Positions 1 through 11,837 are shown, counted from the stretch's first letter. The stretch is 64,000 nt of DNA from Apostichopus japonicus (GCF_037975245.1 NC_092568.1:31013501-31077500); one strand, 5' to 3'. Notes: generated from the sequence alone by a model not told the origin. A program made the numbers and translations.

Positions 1-118
1 AAAATGGAAAAGGCACTCGCTGGAAAAGTTGACTAGCCTTTCCCCCTTCCTTAGAATTAATCTTCTCAAATTTCTTCGCAAGTTCTGACTCTTCTATTTT
101 TTCACAGACATTCAGGAA
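1..118 (-). CDS. Candidate internal exon, runs off window start
   Basis: Reading leftwards from 118, an acceptor (TCTAATTTTTAATACAG) is followed by 39 open codons that run off the window at position 1. The translation starts FLNVCEKIEESELAKKFEKI and ends near SQLFQRVPFPF. It is rich in Glu and Lys in its first half, as in an amphipathic helix. The phase at the acceptor is 0. No donor can be seen because the window ends. I recognise no family. Its phase does not match the next candidate upstream (6577-6666) unless a weaker acceptor (AAAAAATAG) is used or an exon is missed. Open frames of this length also occur by chance here, so this is a splice-supported candidate only. Confidence 0.33.
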
Positions 119-1938
119 CTGTATTAAAAATTAGACAAATGAATGTCTCATGTTTGGATTACCATGTTTCAAGTGAGATTAAAAATGCTTGTTGAAATTG
201 ATCAAAAACCTGTAAATCAAAACCCTGTATTGCTCAAAAACCTGTAAATGAACCCATGAAACAGAAAATGTCCGTTCCATCTATTTCAATCCTTACATCA
301 AATTTTTTAGACTGCACCACTATTAAAATCTTTCCGAAAACCCCAACCATGTTTTAATATAGAATCTAACCACTGCCTGCATTTTTCCCCGCTTATTTTT
401 CTGAGTATTATACTCCCGAGCAGGATCCATTACGGAAAAAGGTCAAGGTTTTGTTTTCCGAGCCAGAGACCCCTAAAAGTTTCTTTGAGACAAAACCTGG
501 TGAATGACCACCTCCCTCCAAGTGTGTATATAATACCCCCATGAGTAAATTTACTACGGACATTAGTAATTTTGGCCTATTAAGAGCAGAAGTTCAAGTG
601 ATATGGCCATAGAACTTGCCTGTAGGTTGAAAGTACTTTAGGGATTTAAATTTCTAATTGGATTGATTTCATAAAAAAGGAGAGAAAAAAAAAAGATGAA
701 CTTATGAATGCATTTTGATGCTGGTCATGAGACCTGACACTATAGGCTGAGAGGTTTCTGACCTGGCAAAGATAGGGTAGTGCACCCACCATCCTAAGTA
801 CCTGAGAGGTCACAAATTGATGTTAAAGGGTCAAATACCTTCTGACATGTAGGTCTAAAGGGCAGAGATGTTAAGAGATGTACTATTTTGTTGGCAACTT
901 TAAAGCAACAGAGGTGATTGCACTTTGTCACAGCAGATACATAGATATATTTATAGTATATTTATGTATATATCATATATCATGGAATAAAAGGTTGTCC
1001 ATTCATTCACAGAGATAGTACATCGCAGCTGACATATGATAGCCTCCTTTTCATTACGAAACTGTTTTATATATAGTGAATAGAAAATTTAGTAGAAAAA
1101 AGTCCAGGCAATCTTCTCGATACAGTGTAGAGCTCGTTAACACCTTATCGTGCCTGGCATAGTAAGCAGCAGGATTTTCATACTTTACTCACAGATTTTG
1201 CAATGTAACTTGTTATAATGTATTCCAGTGAATAATTTCTCCAGTATCACATAGCAGAATGCTGTGCAAAGTACACAAGCATATATGGCAGATTTTGTAC
1301 ATAGAATCATATTATTTATAAACGCCAAAGCTCGTAGCCTTCAACAGTACTATGCAAAATTTTTACACTGATAGATTCCTGTATTAATATAAAGGAAAAT
1401 ATGATGGTGACAAGGTGAAAGGGGATCAGGAGGGATTTCAAAGGATTTCACTCCTAAACTACTTAAGCTTAATACAACCAATCTCTGTATTTACTCCTTA
1501 CCAACAGGGGGGGGGGGGAGAATTCCCCACTGCAAATAGCTTTCATGTGACTGTGCTACATGGAGAGAGAAGGGGGTGATCCAACTCTCCTTCGACTCAG
1601 TCGATCATGAAACTAATGCACACGAAACATTGAGATTGTCCAGGAATAATATATGTGCATGCATGCATCTCTTGCTATAACCAGTGTACACTAGATGTGT
1701 TTGTTTCATAGACCTAGCAACTCCAGTATGGATAACCATATAGACAACCAGAAACCGAAAAATGTTTAGTGGTTCCGATGCCTAAACATATTCATAATTG
1801 TGGTAAGCCATACATGTTAATAGTCATGAAATTGAGCACACCAAAACTAATAGGGATTATCTATTATTAACTAATGCGGCAACAGATAAAGGAAGGTACC
1901 AGGAATCAGTTAATATGTTGACAAAATTTAATGGCATA
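119..1938. other. No gene seen; intronic or intergenic
   Basis: AT-rich sequence with scattered TATA/ATAT runs near 950-990 and a 12-base G run at 1507-1518. I see no splice-bounded open frame, RNA gene or recognisable transposon in it. Confidence 0.6.
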
Positions 1939-1989
1939 GTATAAACAGGGAGCTGCTACTCTAAGAGAGTAGCAGCTCCCTGGTATAAA
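1939..1989. mobile_element. 37-bp perfect hairpin flanked by 7-bp direct repeats
   Basis: Positions 1946-1962 (CAGGGAGCTGCTACTCT) are followed by a three-base loop, AAG, and then by the exact reverse complement at 1966-1982. The hairpin is immediately flanked on both sides by GTATAAA (1939-1945 and 1983-1989), which looks like a target-site duplication. The arrangement is what remains if a DNA transposon or MITE loses everything but its two terminal inverted repeats. The CAGGG terminus resembles hAT-type ends, but hAT elements duplicate 8 bp and only 7 match here. Two related hairpins lie at 6526-6540 and 21797-21829. Confidence 0.55.
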
Positions 1990-2059
1990 ATAACTGTGTT
2001 GTATATATATGTCAGTCATTCAAATTTTAGTGAAGTAAATGCTAACACAAGAGCCCAAA

Positions 2060-2515
2060 GGCACTATCCAAAATTGGGTTCGGAAAAACATTAGCTCAAA
2101 ATGATTTGGGACCAAAATAGTCCAAAAATAATTTGGTTACCAAAATGTTAGGCCCAAATGGGCCTGAAATATTTAGACCCATATGTACCAGCTATAAACC
2201 AACAATGGTGTTCCAAATTTGGATACAATCTGATTTATGGTTGTTGAGTTATTGCAATTTTAAAACTTTGGGCACTCCCAAAAATCAGGCCCAATAAATT
2301 TTGTGCCTAAATGGTCCCAAAAATAGATGGCCCAAACAAAAATTTAAAATTGTCTTTGCCTCCTACAAATTGAACCCTCAAAATATGGGCCCCACAAATC
2401 TGGGCTCAAAGAATGTGTCCCAAAATGCACTAGAGGTGGAAATAAAATTTGGGTTGACCCAGCACAAAAATGCATCATATTTTGAGGCCCAGAAGGTACA
2501 AAAAATGTAGGCCTA
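2060..2515. repeat. Cryptically repetitive stretch rich in GGCCCAAA-like words
   Basis: Degenerate words such as GGCCCAAA, GGTCCCAAAA, GGGCTCAAA and CCCAAAAAT recur every 15-30 bases on the plus strand with no fixed period. The pattern suggests an old, strongly diverged short-unit repeat. The 69-codon open frame over 2301-2510 follows from this composition and shows no protein features. Confidence 0.4.
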
Positions 2516-2517
2516 AC

Positions 2518-2990
2518 TGTTGTTGCAAAGAACATGTACATAATATGTAGTTACATCACAATCCCAAGAAGGAGCTAAATCGGATATACTGTTGAAGGAA
2601 TATTGATATTTTAAGAATATTCTGTTAAGGCCTGACCCACTCATTCATATTCAAGAGATGGAGCCAAAAACATTAGGGCACATGCATCTAAACATCATGG
2701 GGCATCTACCTACGAAGTGTGACATTGACTCAGCTTGTGGTTGTTGAGATATCATGTTTACAAGCTGTTTCCATGATTTTGCTTTAAGCCCCACCCACTC
2801 ATGTATATTAACAAGGTAAAAATTGTTGTTGCAAAGAACATATACTTACTATGTGCTAACATCACCGTACCAAATATGATCTAACTCGGGCATAGTTGAA
2901 GAAATATTGCCATTTAAACAGTTTTATGTTAAGGCCTGCCCACTCATTAATATTCAAGAATGGGAACCACAAACAATAGGGCACATCAGC
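2518..2990. repeat. Diverged tandem repeat, ~308-bp period
   Basis: The segment beginning GTTGTTGCAAAGAACATGTA at 2518 recurs, clearly diverged, at about 2826. Both copies then run through an AAGGCCTG(A)CCCACTCATT block, a TATTCAAGA block and an ATAGGGCACAT-like block. A partial earlier unit is hinted at around 2230-2260, where 'tggttgttgagttattgc' matches 'tggttgttgagatatcat' near 2740. Copies differ by many substitutions and small indels, so the duplication is old. Confidence 0.5.
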
Positions 2991-2996
2991 ACATCT

Positions 2997-3012
2997 ACAC
3001 ACACACACACAC
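2997..3012. repeat. (AC)n microsatellite
   Basis: Eight uninterrupted AC dinucleotides. Confidence 0.8.
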
Positions 3013-4571
3013 ATGCCACCACGATTACTGAGCCTAGACTGTTTCTGTACACCAAAAGTGAGAATGCTAGGCACTCGGCAGTTTCATTTGGTCACATAGG
3101 ATGACTCCATTTCCATCAAGGGTAAGAATTAAATATATTTGTTTTACCACACTTATTCATCACTTTAACCACCACAGATTTGGCCAACAATTTTGAACAT
3201 TACATGCAATAGGTTCAAACTCATGCATATAAAACTCATTGTTTGCAATATGGATATTTATGTCAGATTGAGAATGTTCCATTTTAACAACAGGGGGGGG
3301 GAGAAAAAATGGAAGGTTGAAAATAATACTGTTTTCAGACACTTCACATTTTATTCAATGAAGTCCCCACAAAAGGATTTATAACTTTGGTAACCTCTGG
3401 TCATATTAACTATTGTAATGAATAACCTTTGTCTACAAATGAAACCACTCGCTGAATTTCGAGAGGGCTATTAAGACTAAACAATATTTTTTAATTCTAA
3501 AGTCAATAAACAAAACAGTCTTTGTGGACCTTTTTCTTGGCCTTTAACACAATTACACAATTACAATAACCGGTTCCCCCTTTTGTTTACAATTTTTCAA
3601 TGGCTCAATTTACAAGGCATACACAGTCCTCCTGAAAATGCATCATTAATCTGCCAAGATAAAATAAACTTGCATGTCTTATAGTCCAATTAGCCAGCCT
3701 TTTGGAACAATCCAACCTTTGGCACACTTTTTACCCTCCCCTATGTTTGAATTGTAATCCATCATGGTGTGCCTGTATCACTTACTGTATAACAGGCAAA
3801 CAAACACAAGATGCATCATCATAACTGATATATTGAGTGAAAGTTATAAATTAACAAGCTGTGTGAGTTTCAGGGATTAAAGGGGTCGGACATCACTGCC
3901 ACGGTCAGCTAGAGCTAAAATCGTAGAGCTACTACTGAACATTGAGCTCTTTGGATCAGTTTTAGAAAAGTACCGAGGGTGGGTGTGGTAGGGGAGGTAT
4001 CCCCTTCACTACCCTTCAGAGGAAGAATACCCCGAGGATGGAAATTACTGGACTATGAATAGTCCCCTTTGTTTGTTAATGATGGTAACAATGCAACATT
4101 AGCATATGTGCATAGTCATTCATAGAGCGGGATGGAGAGCAGAGGACAAAAGCCAAATGTTGTCTTATCAAGGGTTATTGTGTCATTTTACTGATCAGTC
4201 TATAAACAAAAAAGAACAACAATAAACAAACAAATCAATCAACCAAAACACAATACAAAACAGAAAGAGCAATTTAACCAATTCAGTGGGAATCATTAAC
4301 TCAATCTCCTTGTAAGTTAACCTCCTTTCCTACCTCCTAACCCCTCCCCCCCCCCCTGTGTCTCTCACTGCCCTTTGGTTATGTTACTGTTAACATTAGA
4401 TAAATATAAATTAACATGCATGTTATTTGCTTATAATTCCACATATATCTTAGTGTACAATTGTTATATAGAGTCCAGTACACTAATAATACATGGACCA
4501 AGGCCTGTTATATGAGTCTTATTTTTACTCATGTCTTTACTTGTTGTTTGATTGCAATTGACTTGTTTTGT
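3013..4571. other. No gene seen; intronic or intergenic
   Basis: AT-rich, with G and C homopolymers at 3293-3301 and 4346-4356 and A-rich patches around 4200-4260. No splice-bounded frame or transposon signature was found. Confidence 0.55.
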
Positions 4572-4684
4572 TTAGCGCCTAGAGCAGCTATCCCTTGTTT
4601 CTGATTTGGCGCTATTTAAATCCTGATCCACTATATTTAAAAAAAATTATTATCATTATTTTTATAAGAATTATTATTATTATT
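4572..4684 (+). mobile_element. Retroelement 3' tail with ATT-repeat end
   Basis: TTAGCGCCTAGAGCAGC at 4572 is followed by TTGGCGCTATTTAAATCC and then by an (ATT)-rich end reaching about 4684. This 'agcgc ... ggcgctat(t)taaat ... ATT repeats' layout is the usual 3' end of LINE/SINE-type elements in marine deuterostome genomes. No coding part accompanies it, so this is either a 5'-truncated copy or a SINE relying on the same tail. Confidence 0.5.
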
Positions 4685-6525
4685 AGGGGTCATAAAGATG
4701 CTACTCTAGGGCGGCTAGTCTTACCATATATATAAACAAATGTAACATTATAATAAAACAAAGAGCACTGCATGATTCTGTTATCTCTTTGAATCATCCA
4801 ATGACATAACACTTAGCTCTTATTGTGGTATCATATAAAGATATGTTTATCAGGCTGCTTAAAACGAGCAGTACCTCCCTTCCTTTCCTATATATATCCT
4901 TAATGCTTTACTACATGAGCTGAAAACTGATCATAAAGTAATTTATGACTGGATGAAGAAAATTAGGTGACAGGCTTGAAACTACTGAGGGAATCTGCAG
5001 AGACTTGCCATCTCGGTCACAATATTCTGCAGTCTAAGGTAGGAATAAGTGATTGAGTTACTGTTATCACCCTAGCACCTTGGTGGATAATCAGTAAGGA
5101 ATACCCTGACATAGTGGCATCGGTCCCAAGTGTAATATCATAGTAACAGAGAGATGATCAGAAAATTAGGAAAAATGGGAGACACAATTCACAAATCATA
5201 TTTAAAGGGGAAATGTCACAGTGAACTTGTGGAAGCTTATCAAGTATTAGGATATTTTCAGAGGCAGATTCATCTTGTAGTTACAGAAAATATAGAAAAA
5301 TGGTCTTTTTCAAGTCCATGATGATGTTTCTCCATACAGTTAGCAAAACTAGATTCTACAAAAAAAAGAGAAAAAAAAGGTTTACATTTCTATCCTCATG
5401 TCTCCCTCCTCTTACTGTTCTCCCTTCCTCTCCCCTCTCCTCTCAACCCACCAGCACCTCCACTACTTTGTGGACAAAGATCTAACAGATGCACACAGAC
5501 AACAGAAATCTGCACTTCCTTGTTTCAAGATTATCTTGTATCATGTTCCCAATCCACCTACCATCTCCCCCAGCTGTCTTGTTGAGAACATGCTGAGGTA
5601 TCAACCTGAAATGCATCTGAACCTTCCCTGAAAGCTTTGACTCGTAAATTTTACATTTTAATCGTATCAACAATTTACATTACATCTAGCCATAAACATT
5701 TTTATTGCAAAGTTTACTCCAATTTAAGAAGGTTATACTGAAAATGAAATCTGTATATGAAATTTAAGCAAAAGGAAAAGAGAGTGAAGTATTTACATGA
5801 ACATCTCTGACGCACACATTTTGTGTCTGAATTTCTGTAAAAGTCATGAGATACTTTTACGAGGGTAATCTTTCTTGCGATTAACTTGATATAATATATA
5901 TGTGATTAATATATAGCGATATGCAGGTAAACATTAGAAGGGAAGTGTTAGACGACATGAAGTTCAACATTGTTAATATGCTAGTATGGTGGTAAACAGT
6001 AACATCACGTCTGCATGTTCCGAAGTTGTTTGTGTCCTTGTTTTATCTACAAGCCTATTGGTAGCTGCCATGTTGGAAAGTCCATCACAAGCACTTTTTG
6101 GAACACACTTTTATTCCACACGATGAGGCAGACAACTAAAATTAGCATAGAAGGAACATCAATTTTGATTTACTTCCACAATCCATTCCACCCCACTCAT
6201 AGGAATTGTTCACAGGTAAAATTTAACGCACCACAGAGAACTTTTGGAAAGTTTTTCTGACTGTATTGACTCTCGATTATTATAGCAGAATCTGATCAAA
6301 ACAACAGTCAAGTCATCATGATATATCTATCATCAAAGAACATTTGTTTACTTAGTATCACAAGGTGACTGCATACTTACATCCTTGCCCCCCCCAACCC
6401 CCCTGACCGGTTTAACAATCACAAAGCCTACATGCTGGCTTTGAATCCATCATTATATAATGAAAGATACCATCGTAAGGTCATGCACACCTGCATATTG
6501 ATTGCATCTAAAAGTAGGTTGTACC
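4685..6525. other. No gene seen; intronic or intergenic
   Basis: Moderately AT-rich. Pyrimidine-rich words at 5390-5450 and a C8 run at 6388-6395 are present. Short open frames here have no acceptor and donor pair that I would defend. Confidence 0.5.
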
Positions 6526-6540
6526 AGGGAGCAGCTCCCT
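6526..6540. repeat. Short hairpin related to the CAGGGAGC family
   Basis: AGGGAGC-A-GCTCCCT is a perfect 7-bp inverted repeat around one base. It shares its core with the larger hairpin at 1946-1982. No flanking direct repeat is evident. Confidence 0.35.
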
Positions 6541-6576
6541 AGTCAGACACATTGAGTTTTGTTAAAGGGATAATAC

Positions 6577-6666
6577 GTTGCCAGGAGTTTATTGCTTCCA
6601 AAGTTTCAGTAAATCTATCCATCTTAAGATCTTGCATGGTGAAGACCCTCTTCCCGATGGCATAGT
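6577..6666 (-). CDS. Candidate internal exon (90 bp)
   Basis: On the minus strand an acceptor (CCATAACTTTGTAG) is followed by 29 full codons beginning YAIGKRVFTMQDLKMDRFTE and ending INSWQ. A two-base start and a one-base end make the exon phase-symmetric. The composition is protein-like (Asp/Lys/Arg/Met-rich, mixed third positions). The donor (CAAC|GTATTA) is weak, which is the main doubt. I recognise no family. If real, it would belong to a gene read leftwards toward 1-118, but the phases do not join directly, so an exon would be missing between them. Confidence 0.3.
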
Positions 6667-8950
6667 CTACAAAGTTATGGTGTTTTTTCAAAAATTTTAC
6701 CGACATTATTTATGAATGCAGGAATGCAATTGACAATTTAGAGTGACGTATGCATTGTACTTTCTAAGAACTAAAAATTATATATATATTTTTTTTTTAG
6801 TAAGGTACAGTACTAATCATTCGTCCATGAAGGGTAATAAACTATTATTTTGTCTCCGAAAAACCTTGCACACTTGTGAAGCCTTGGACTCAAAGTTACT
6901 TTGCCAGTTACAGACAAACATTCCAAATGTAACACATTTCAAGGAGAGATCAACAACCAAATTATCAAAAGTGAACTAAACTTAGCTATATTTCAAGAAC
7001 AAACGTGACATCACGCGCCATCTGCTGCGATTACGTTTTCTTGGAGCAAGCAATTCGACTTGACAATATTGCACAAAACAAACTGACATGAATTACGACT
7101 GGTAAAAAATGTTCAAAATTATCCCTTCGGGAGGTTCAAAATTATTCTAGTTTCTGGGGCAGGTTCTGATGCTTTTGTTCATAACTCCCAGATATAACCC
7201 CTAGAATATAACTCTCACATTATTCAGATAATATTAGGTATGATAAGACAAGATGTAAAACCTTACTAGGTAGATAAACTTCTAAATGATGGTGTTTGTC
7301 ATCACAGAGTTCACGTACATTCACATCATTTGGGGACTTTACAGAAAAGACAAATCAGTTTAATAGATCAATTACTTCATCTATTATATATCATTCATGA
7401 TATTTTCACTTTCACACCACTCATATATCCAACTCTGAATGTTAACCCGTCACTTAAGTGAATGGATATTAGAACGCAACCACTTTAAAGTCTACTTAAC
7501 TCTCTTCAATAAATGTAAAAAAAAAAAAAAGAGAGAGAGAAAGAAAAAAAAACAGGAAAGAAGAATAAAAAAGAAAAAAAGAACCCGAAGACAGAAAGCG
7601 GAAAAGATGTGCAGCCGCCTGGCGGTAGCCGGCATGCCAGCTAGTAGTGAGGTTAACCTAGGTTGTTGAGACTGAGAAGGCAGTGGGTGAGTAAGGTTAC
7701 TGGGTTCAACAAAGGTTGCCTGGAGGTGAGAGGACTAACAGGGAGGTGAAATAGGGTCACTGGGTGCAAAATGTATGCATTCATGGAGTGGCTGGGAAAA
7801 TGATACTAGCCAATCATGAGAGATTGCCCTGTCTGGATCAGAGCTGATCTAAGGGAAAAGAGGTGGATAAACTTTCCAATAAACCTTCAAGATTAACTGC
7901 AAGCTATTTCAAGAAGGTAATAATTGACATGATTGCAAAAGGAGGGTTTACACAGGTTTGTTTAGACAAATTGCTCTTGAGGATAATAAAATTGTGGGGG
8001 GGGGGGGAACCAGCAGCCTGTATATTAAGGTGACATTTGGTTTTCAGGGAAGGAAGACAGGCTGTTTACATTTGTGTAAAGGAAAAGATGGAAATTTAAT
8101 GGGAACATTTAGAGCGATCCCTCTGAGAGATGGCTGATCATAATTCGTGCAGGTATGTCTAGAAAATTCAATCAGGGAAACATCATATGCAAACGTTATT
8201 CTAAAAGATTACTGGTAATGTTTTGAAAAGGAGGGAAAAACCAAAACAGATACACATTGCTGGTGTAAGGGCAGAGAGAATAAAACATAACATGTTGTTT
8301 TGATTTATAGTAAATTTCGAAATTAATCATAATTAAAAATCCCAGTCTGATTAATAAGCATTATAAGTCAAGTTTCAGTTCTGGTACTAATAAAAAATAA
8401 AAAATCTAATTTGCTTCATTTTTTTTTCTCCTTCAGATTTGAGAGAAATATGTGTTACCTTGGTGTTTCTTTCTTTAACTATATAAATTGAAATGTTTAG
8501 TTAAATATTTGCTGATTAATGTGCATTTGGGAAAACAAAAACATTGGTGAGTGTTTAAGTATGTCCAATAAACATATTTTAAGTTCAGCTAAAACCCCAA
8601 AACCTACTCTGGTCGATCCTTGAAGTTTTTTTTATTAAATTATCAGTTTGAATGATCTGAGCTGTGAGTATGCATTTTTCTGTTTTTCTTCTTTCTTTTT
8701 GTTACTATGAGTGGTGCACTATTGCCATAGCTCGCTGGAGATTGAACAGTAATTCTTGTAAGGAAACCTTGAACTTCTTTACATATTTAACATCTAAACC
8801 ATATGAAAGTCCTGTTACCTTACTGACACATTAACACTGGATTACTGTTTATCATAACTTGCTGAGGAAACTTTAAACTGCTGGTTTAGGTAAATACAAT
8901 CTAATGGAAAGCCAGATTGTCGTATGTTACATTAAAAATCCCAATTTAGG
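6667..8950. other. No gene seen; purine-rich and G-run tracts
   Basis: Holds an A-rich purine tract at 7517-7590, small internal repeats of GGTTACTGGGTTCAA-like words at 7690-7770, and a G12 run at 7996-8007. A short ATG frame ending at a GTATGT donor (about 8131-8153, plus) is too short to call. Confidence 0.5.
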
Positions 8951-9354
8951 ATAAATAATAATAATATAATAATAATAAGGCATTTATATAGCGCCATAAC
9001 TAAACGATATTCTATGACGCTTTACAAGGAAAAAATAAAACATACAAATGAACAAAAACAGCAACAAGCCAGAAAAAAGAGGATTACTTAAAGGCCTTTA
9101 TATTAAACTGAGAGAACTGTCTTCAGAGCTTCTTTGAAATAGAGAAATTTAGATTGATTAGCAACCGAAGATGGCAAGTCGTTCCACAGCCGGGCCCCAG
9201 TTACAGAAAAAACACGGTTGCCAAACTGTTTTGTGTGGTTGGCGGGAACGTTTAAAGTAGTAGCAAATATACTTCTTATACGGTATGACGAAACACGCTT
9301 AGTAAACATCTCACACAAACAATCGGGGGCCTGTTCATTAATACATTTAAACAA
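8951..9354 (-). mobile_element. 5'-truncated LINE 3' end with TTA-repeat tail
   Basis: Read on the minus strand, the element opens at about 9354 with the last 83 codons of a reverse-transcriptase polyprotein. It continues past the stop codon into a short 3' UTR holding the GCGCTATATAAATG tail and ends in (TTA/ATT)n at 8951-8980. Just upstream of 9354 the frame ceases to resemble the family, marking a 5' truncation, as expected of target-primed reverse transcription. The tail type and the RLWN-LP motif fit L2/CR1-like elements, but I cannot separate clades by eye. Confidence 0.65.
9103..9354 (-). pseudogene. LINE ORF2 C-terminus (reverse-transcriptase tail)
   Basis: The 83-residue open piece reads FKCINEQAPDCLCEMF early, then FGNRVFSVTGARLWNDLP, and ends FKEALKTVLSV. 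The G-RLWN-LP motif with a final FK..LKT helix is the signature C-terminal end of many LINE polyproteins, often seen as 'ARLWNSLP' and 'FKS.LKTHLF'. The frame has no internal stop, so the insertion is fairly young. The endonuclease and catalytic reverse-transcriptase domains are absent, and the fragment cannot act alone. Its apparent start codon is TTG, not ATG, so the beginning is simply the truncation point. Confidence 0.65.
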
Positions 9355-11118
9355 ACCCTCTTGACACTCATTTCAGCATTTCTTCTCAAGTTTGTGCTAG
9401 CAGCCCATGAACTAAATACTCTGTACATCACAGGTAATTGTGTTCTCGCTTATGAAAATTAACAACCTTTTGAGCTATTTTACATAACAGCTTTAGGCTT
9501 ACCATTACTACAGTCCCACAACAATTTAGGTCATATTAATAGTCAAGTTTACATAATTCCAAATAATCAAGGGGGGAGTGGGGGGAAACAACTTCATTTT
9601 GGTTTTACACATGTGCTTTCAAATATGTTTGTGTGAAAAGTGAACTGTTAGGGTTTGAAACTAATCTGTTTATTAATCCCTGACATGTATGTATTATCCT
9701 TCATTTGTTGAGAAAATCTAGGTTTCCTTTATACTTTGATCAATTGCAATCTTTAGAATTACTGACTTAAAAAAGCAATGTAAGCCAGCTGATTCAAATT
9801 GATGTTAGAAACTTTTCTCGCGTTTCAAAGAAGCAGCGGGGATGAATGTTCGAAGTTAATGAAAGGACTTCACGGTTGTACTATGAACCACAGCAAAAGA
9901 TGCCAGGTGGTTGGTAAGCATAATACATTGAAACTACAATAGAAACAGCACACTTTACTGTACAGTGACCAACTGACCACTGTAGCAAATGAGCACTACC
10001 ACAATTGAACTATTCTGAAAGACAGTATTTTCACTATATAAATTGATGCTTAACCAGAAACCTTCAGGAAATAGGTAGCAGTACCACTAACAGTTAACAT
10101 TTGATGTCACTGCATTGTTCCAATGTCACACAATATCTAATCCAATCATATACAAAAGCCAAGTCACTAACTTTTGAACTGTCTTATACTGAAATGCTGC
10201 CCTCTATTTATCATGCTAGCATGCTTTGTCTGGCTTTCAGTACCAAATTGACAATTATCTATAAGAAAGTAAATCAACTGGATCCATCATTTACCAATAA
10301 TGATAGGGAAACAAATTATACAGCTGTAGTCAAGGCCTAGTAAAATGCCAATCACACACCCACCCACCCACAAAATAATAAGACTTTCCTGTTGTCATTA
10401 GTTAAACTTTCTACTCCCTGCTGAGTGAGTCAGCATGACAAGCCTAATGCTACTGTACATACATGAATGAGATTCAATAATGATTACTACAGTCCTGCTG
10501 GCATACCAACTCCCAATAATCATTCTTGGTTAATGAAAATCCCACAACTAATGAAACTGTGGAAATATACACAGTGCCTATCACACATCAGATAAAGTAT
10601 CGATGCACAGCTAGGCCACATCATTTGATATTGACCCTGTCAAGAGAACAAGCTGTTACAAATATTTCTCCTGTTTAGAGAATGGAAGATCCAATCATTT
10701 CTTAGAATCAAGTAAACGCCATATTACTGCTTTCATGACAAAGTCATGTCATGTCAAAGTCAAACAGCTTAATTCAAATTTGATCAAAACTGTTCTTTGC
10801 AAACCGGAAATTAAAGTGTTGAGCGAGCCCACGCCATACCTCTGACATTGCTTGAACAGAACGGACAAGGACAAACTGATTTGAATGATAGCACCAAAGT
10901 CACACAGACCATACATATATAGCTTCTATGTTGAAGGGACAAGGTCGATTGCCAAAGTGAAGTTTCACGTTTTCACAAGCTAAGGGGAGAGTTCTCATAT
11001 AGGTAGATTTGGACAAATCTCAATTGAAATAGCTACCTGCTATGAATGTCCCATGGCAGCTACATATAGTCAGTCAAATAAATACTGGCTTGATTCTGGA
11101 GGGAACAGGGTACCTCAC
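9355..11118. other. No gene seen; intronic or intergenic
   Basis: AT-rich. One plus-strand frame at about 9830-9911 ends at a fair donor (GGTTG|GTAAGC) but has a poor acceptor and is not called. No repeats of note. Confidence 0.5.
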
Positions 11119-11162
11119 CATTATGCCCTGAACTGAGTCAACTTGGGCAAGCATGGACAGAT
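11119..11162 (-). CDS. Possible micro-exon (44 bp) beside a pyrimidine tract
   Basis: On the minus strand a long pyrimidine-rich run ends CCTTGCCATTCAG. It is followed by two bases and 14 codons reading LSMLAQVDSVQGIM, and then a good donor (ATG|GTGAGG). Both splice signals are strong. However, the acceptor tract is itself part of a degenerate purine/pyrimidine repeat (11165-11335), which makes chance likely. No family can be assigned from 14 residues. Confidence 0.15.
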
Positions 11163-11164
11163 CT

Positions 11165-11335
11165 GAATGGCAAGGAGAAGGGTACTGGACAAGGGCAAGG
11201 ACTATTGGGAGAGAGGGCAAGGAAAATGAAGAAGGGCAAAGATAGGAGCAACGAGAGAGGACAAGGACAGGGGGAAATGAGAGAGGGCAAGGGAAAGGAA
11301 GAAGGGCAAAGACAAAAAAAAAAAAAAAAAAATAG
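11165..11335. repeat. Degenerate purine-rich tandem repeat and poly(A)
   Basis: GAGAGAGGGCAAGG...GAAGAAGGGCAAAGA occurs twice (about 11210-11250 and 11280-11312), with GGACAAGGACAGG variants between. The stretch ends in an A run of about 18 bases. The several 77-118-codon frames on both strands here come from this low-complexity composition. Confidence 0.6.
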
Positions 11336-11837
11336 GCTACAAGTATTTGGTTCAATGATTAATGGCACCCTTGAGCTTGATGCTCTTGAACAAGGTCCTT
11401 TATTAAGGATTTTTAAGGATTTAGTTTGGTTAATTTGAGACATAAATCCTCTGCGGCTAGAGTATCTGATACACAGTGCTGAATGCACACTCAAGTAGAT
11501 AGGAAGGCCATTCTCCCCTTTTCCTCAATTCTCCCTTTCTTCTCAATTCCCCACCAAGACTTTTTAATTTTCCCCTGGGGGTCGGTCCACATGGACATGA
11601 GAAGCACTGTTCTACTGACTTTGTGTTCACGAGAGAAAGTCAACTGTGAGAATGTCCTCTGTTAAGGTATACCAGCTGCTTGCTACAAGAAGGTGCAATC
11701 AAAGGAGACATCAGTTGAAACATAATGAATGCTGTGTTAGTTGTTGCCAAATGATGCTGAAATAACATTGTACTACAAGACAGCCTGATTTGAAAGAGCA
11801 TTTAAAAGCATTAAAAATAATTATAAAAAGTTTAATA
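11336..11837. other. No gene seen; possible old SINE fragment
   Basis: A 'GGCACCCTTGAGCTTGATGC...GAACAAGGTCCTTTAT' stretch at 11364-11405 resembles a phrase common in echinoderm short repeats. No boundaries, promoter boxes or tail can be fixed. Confidence 0.3.

Noticed and set aside
9830-9911. Plus-strand Cys-containing frame ending at GGTTG|GTAAGC
   Set aside because: Acceptor is poor and the stretch is only 27 codons.
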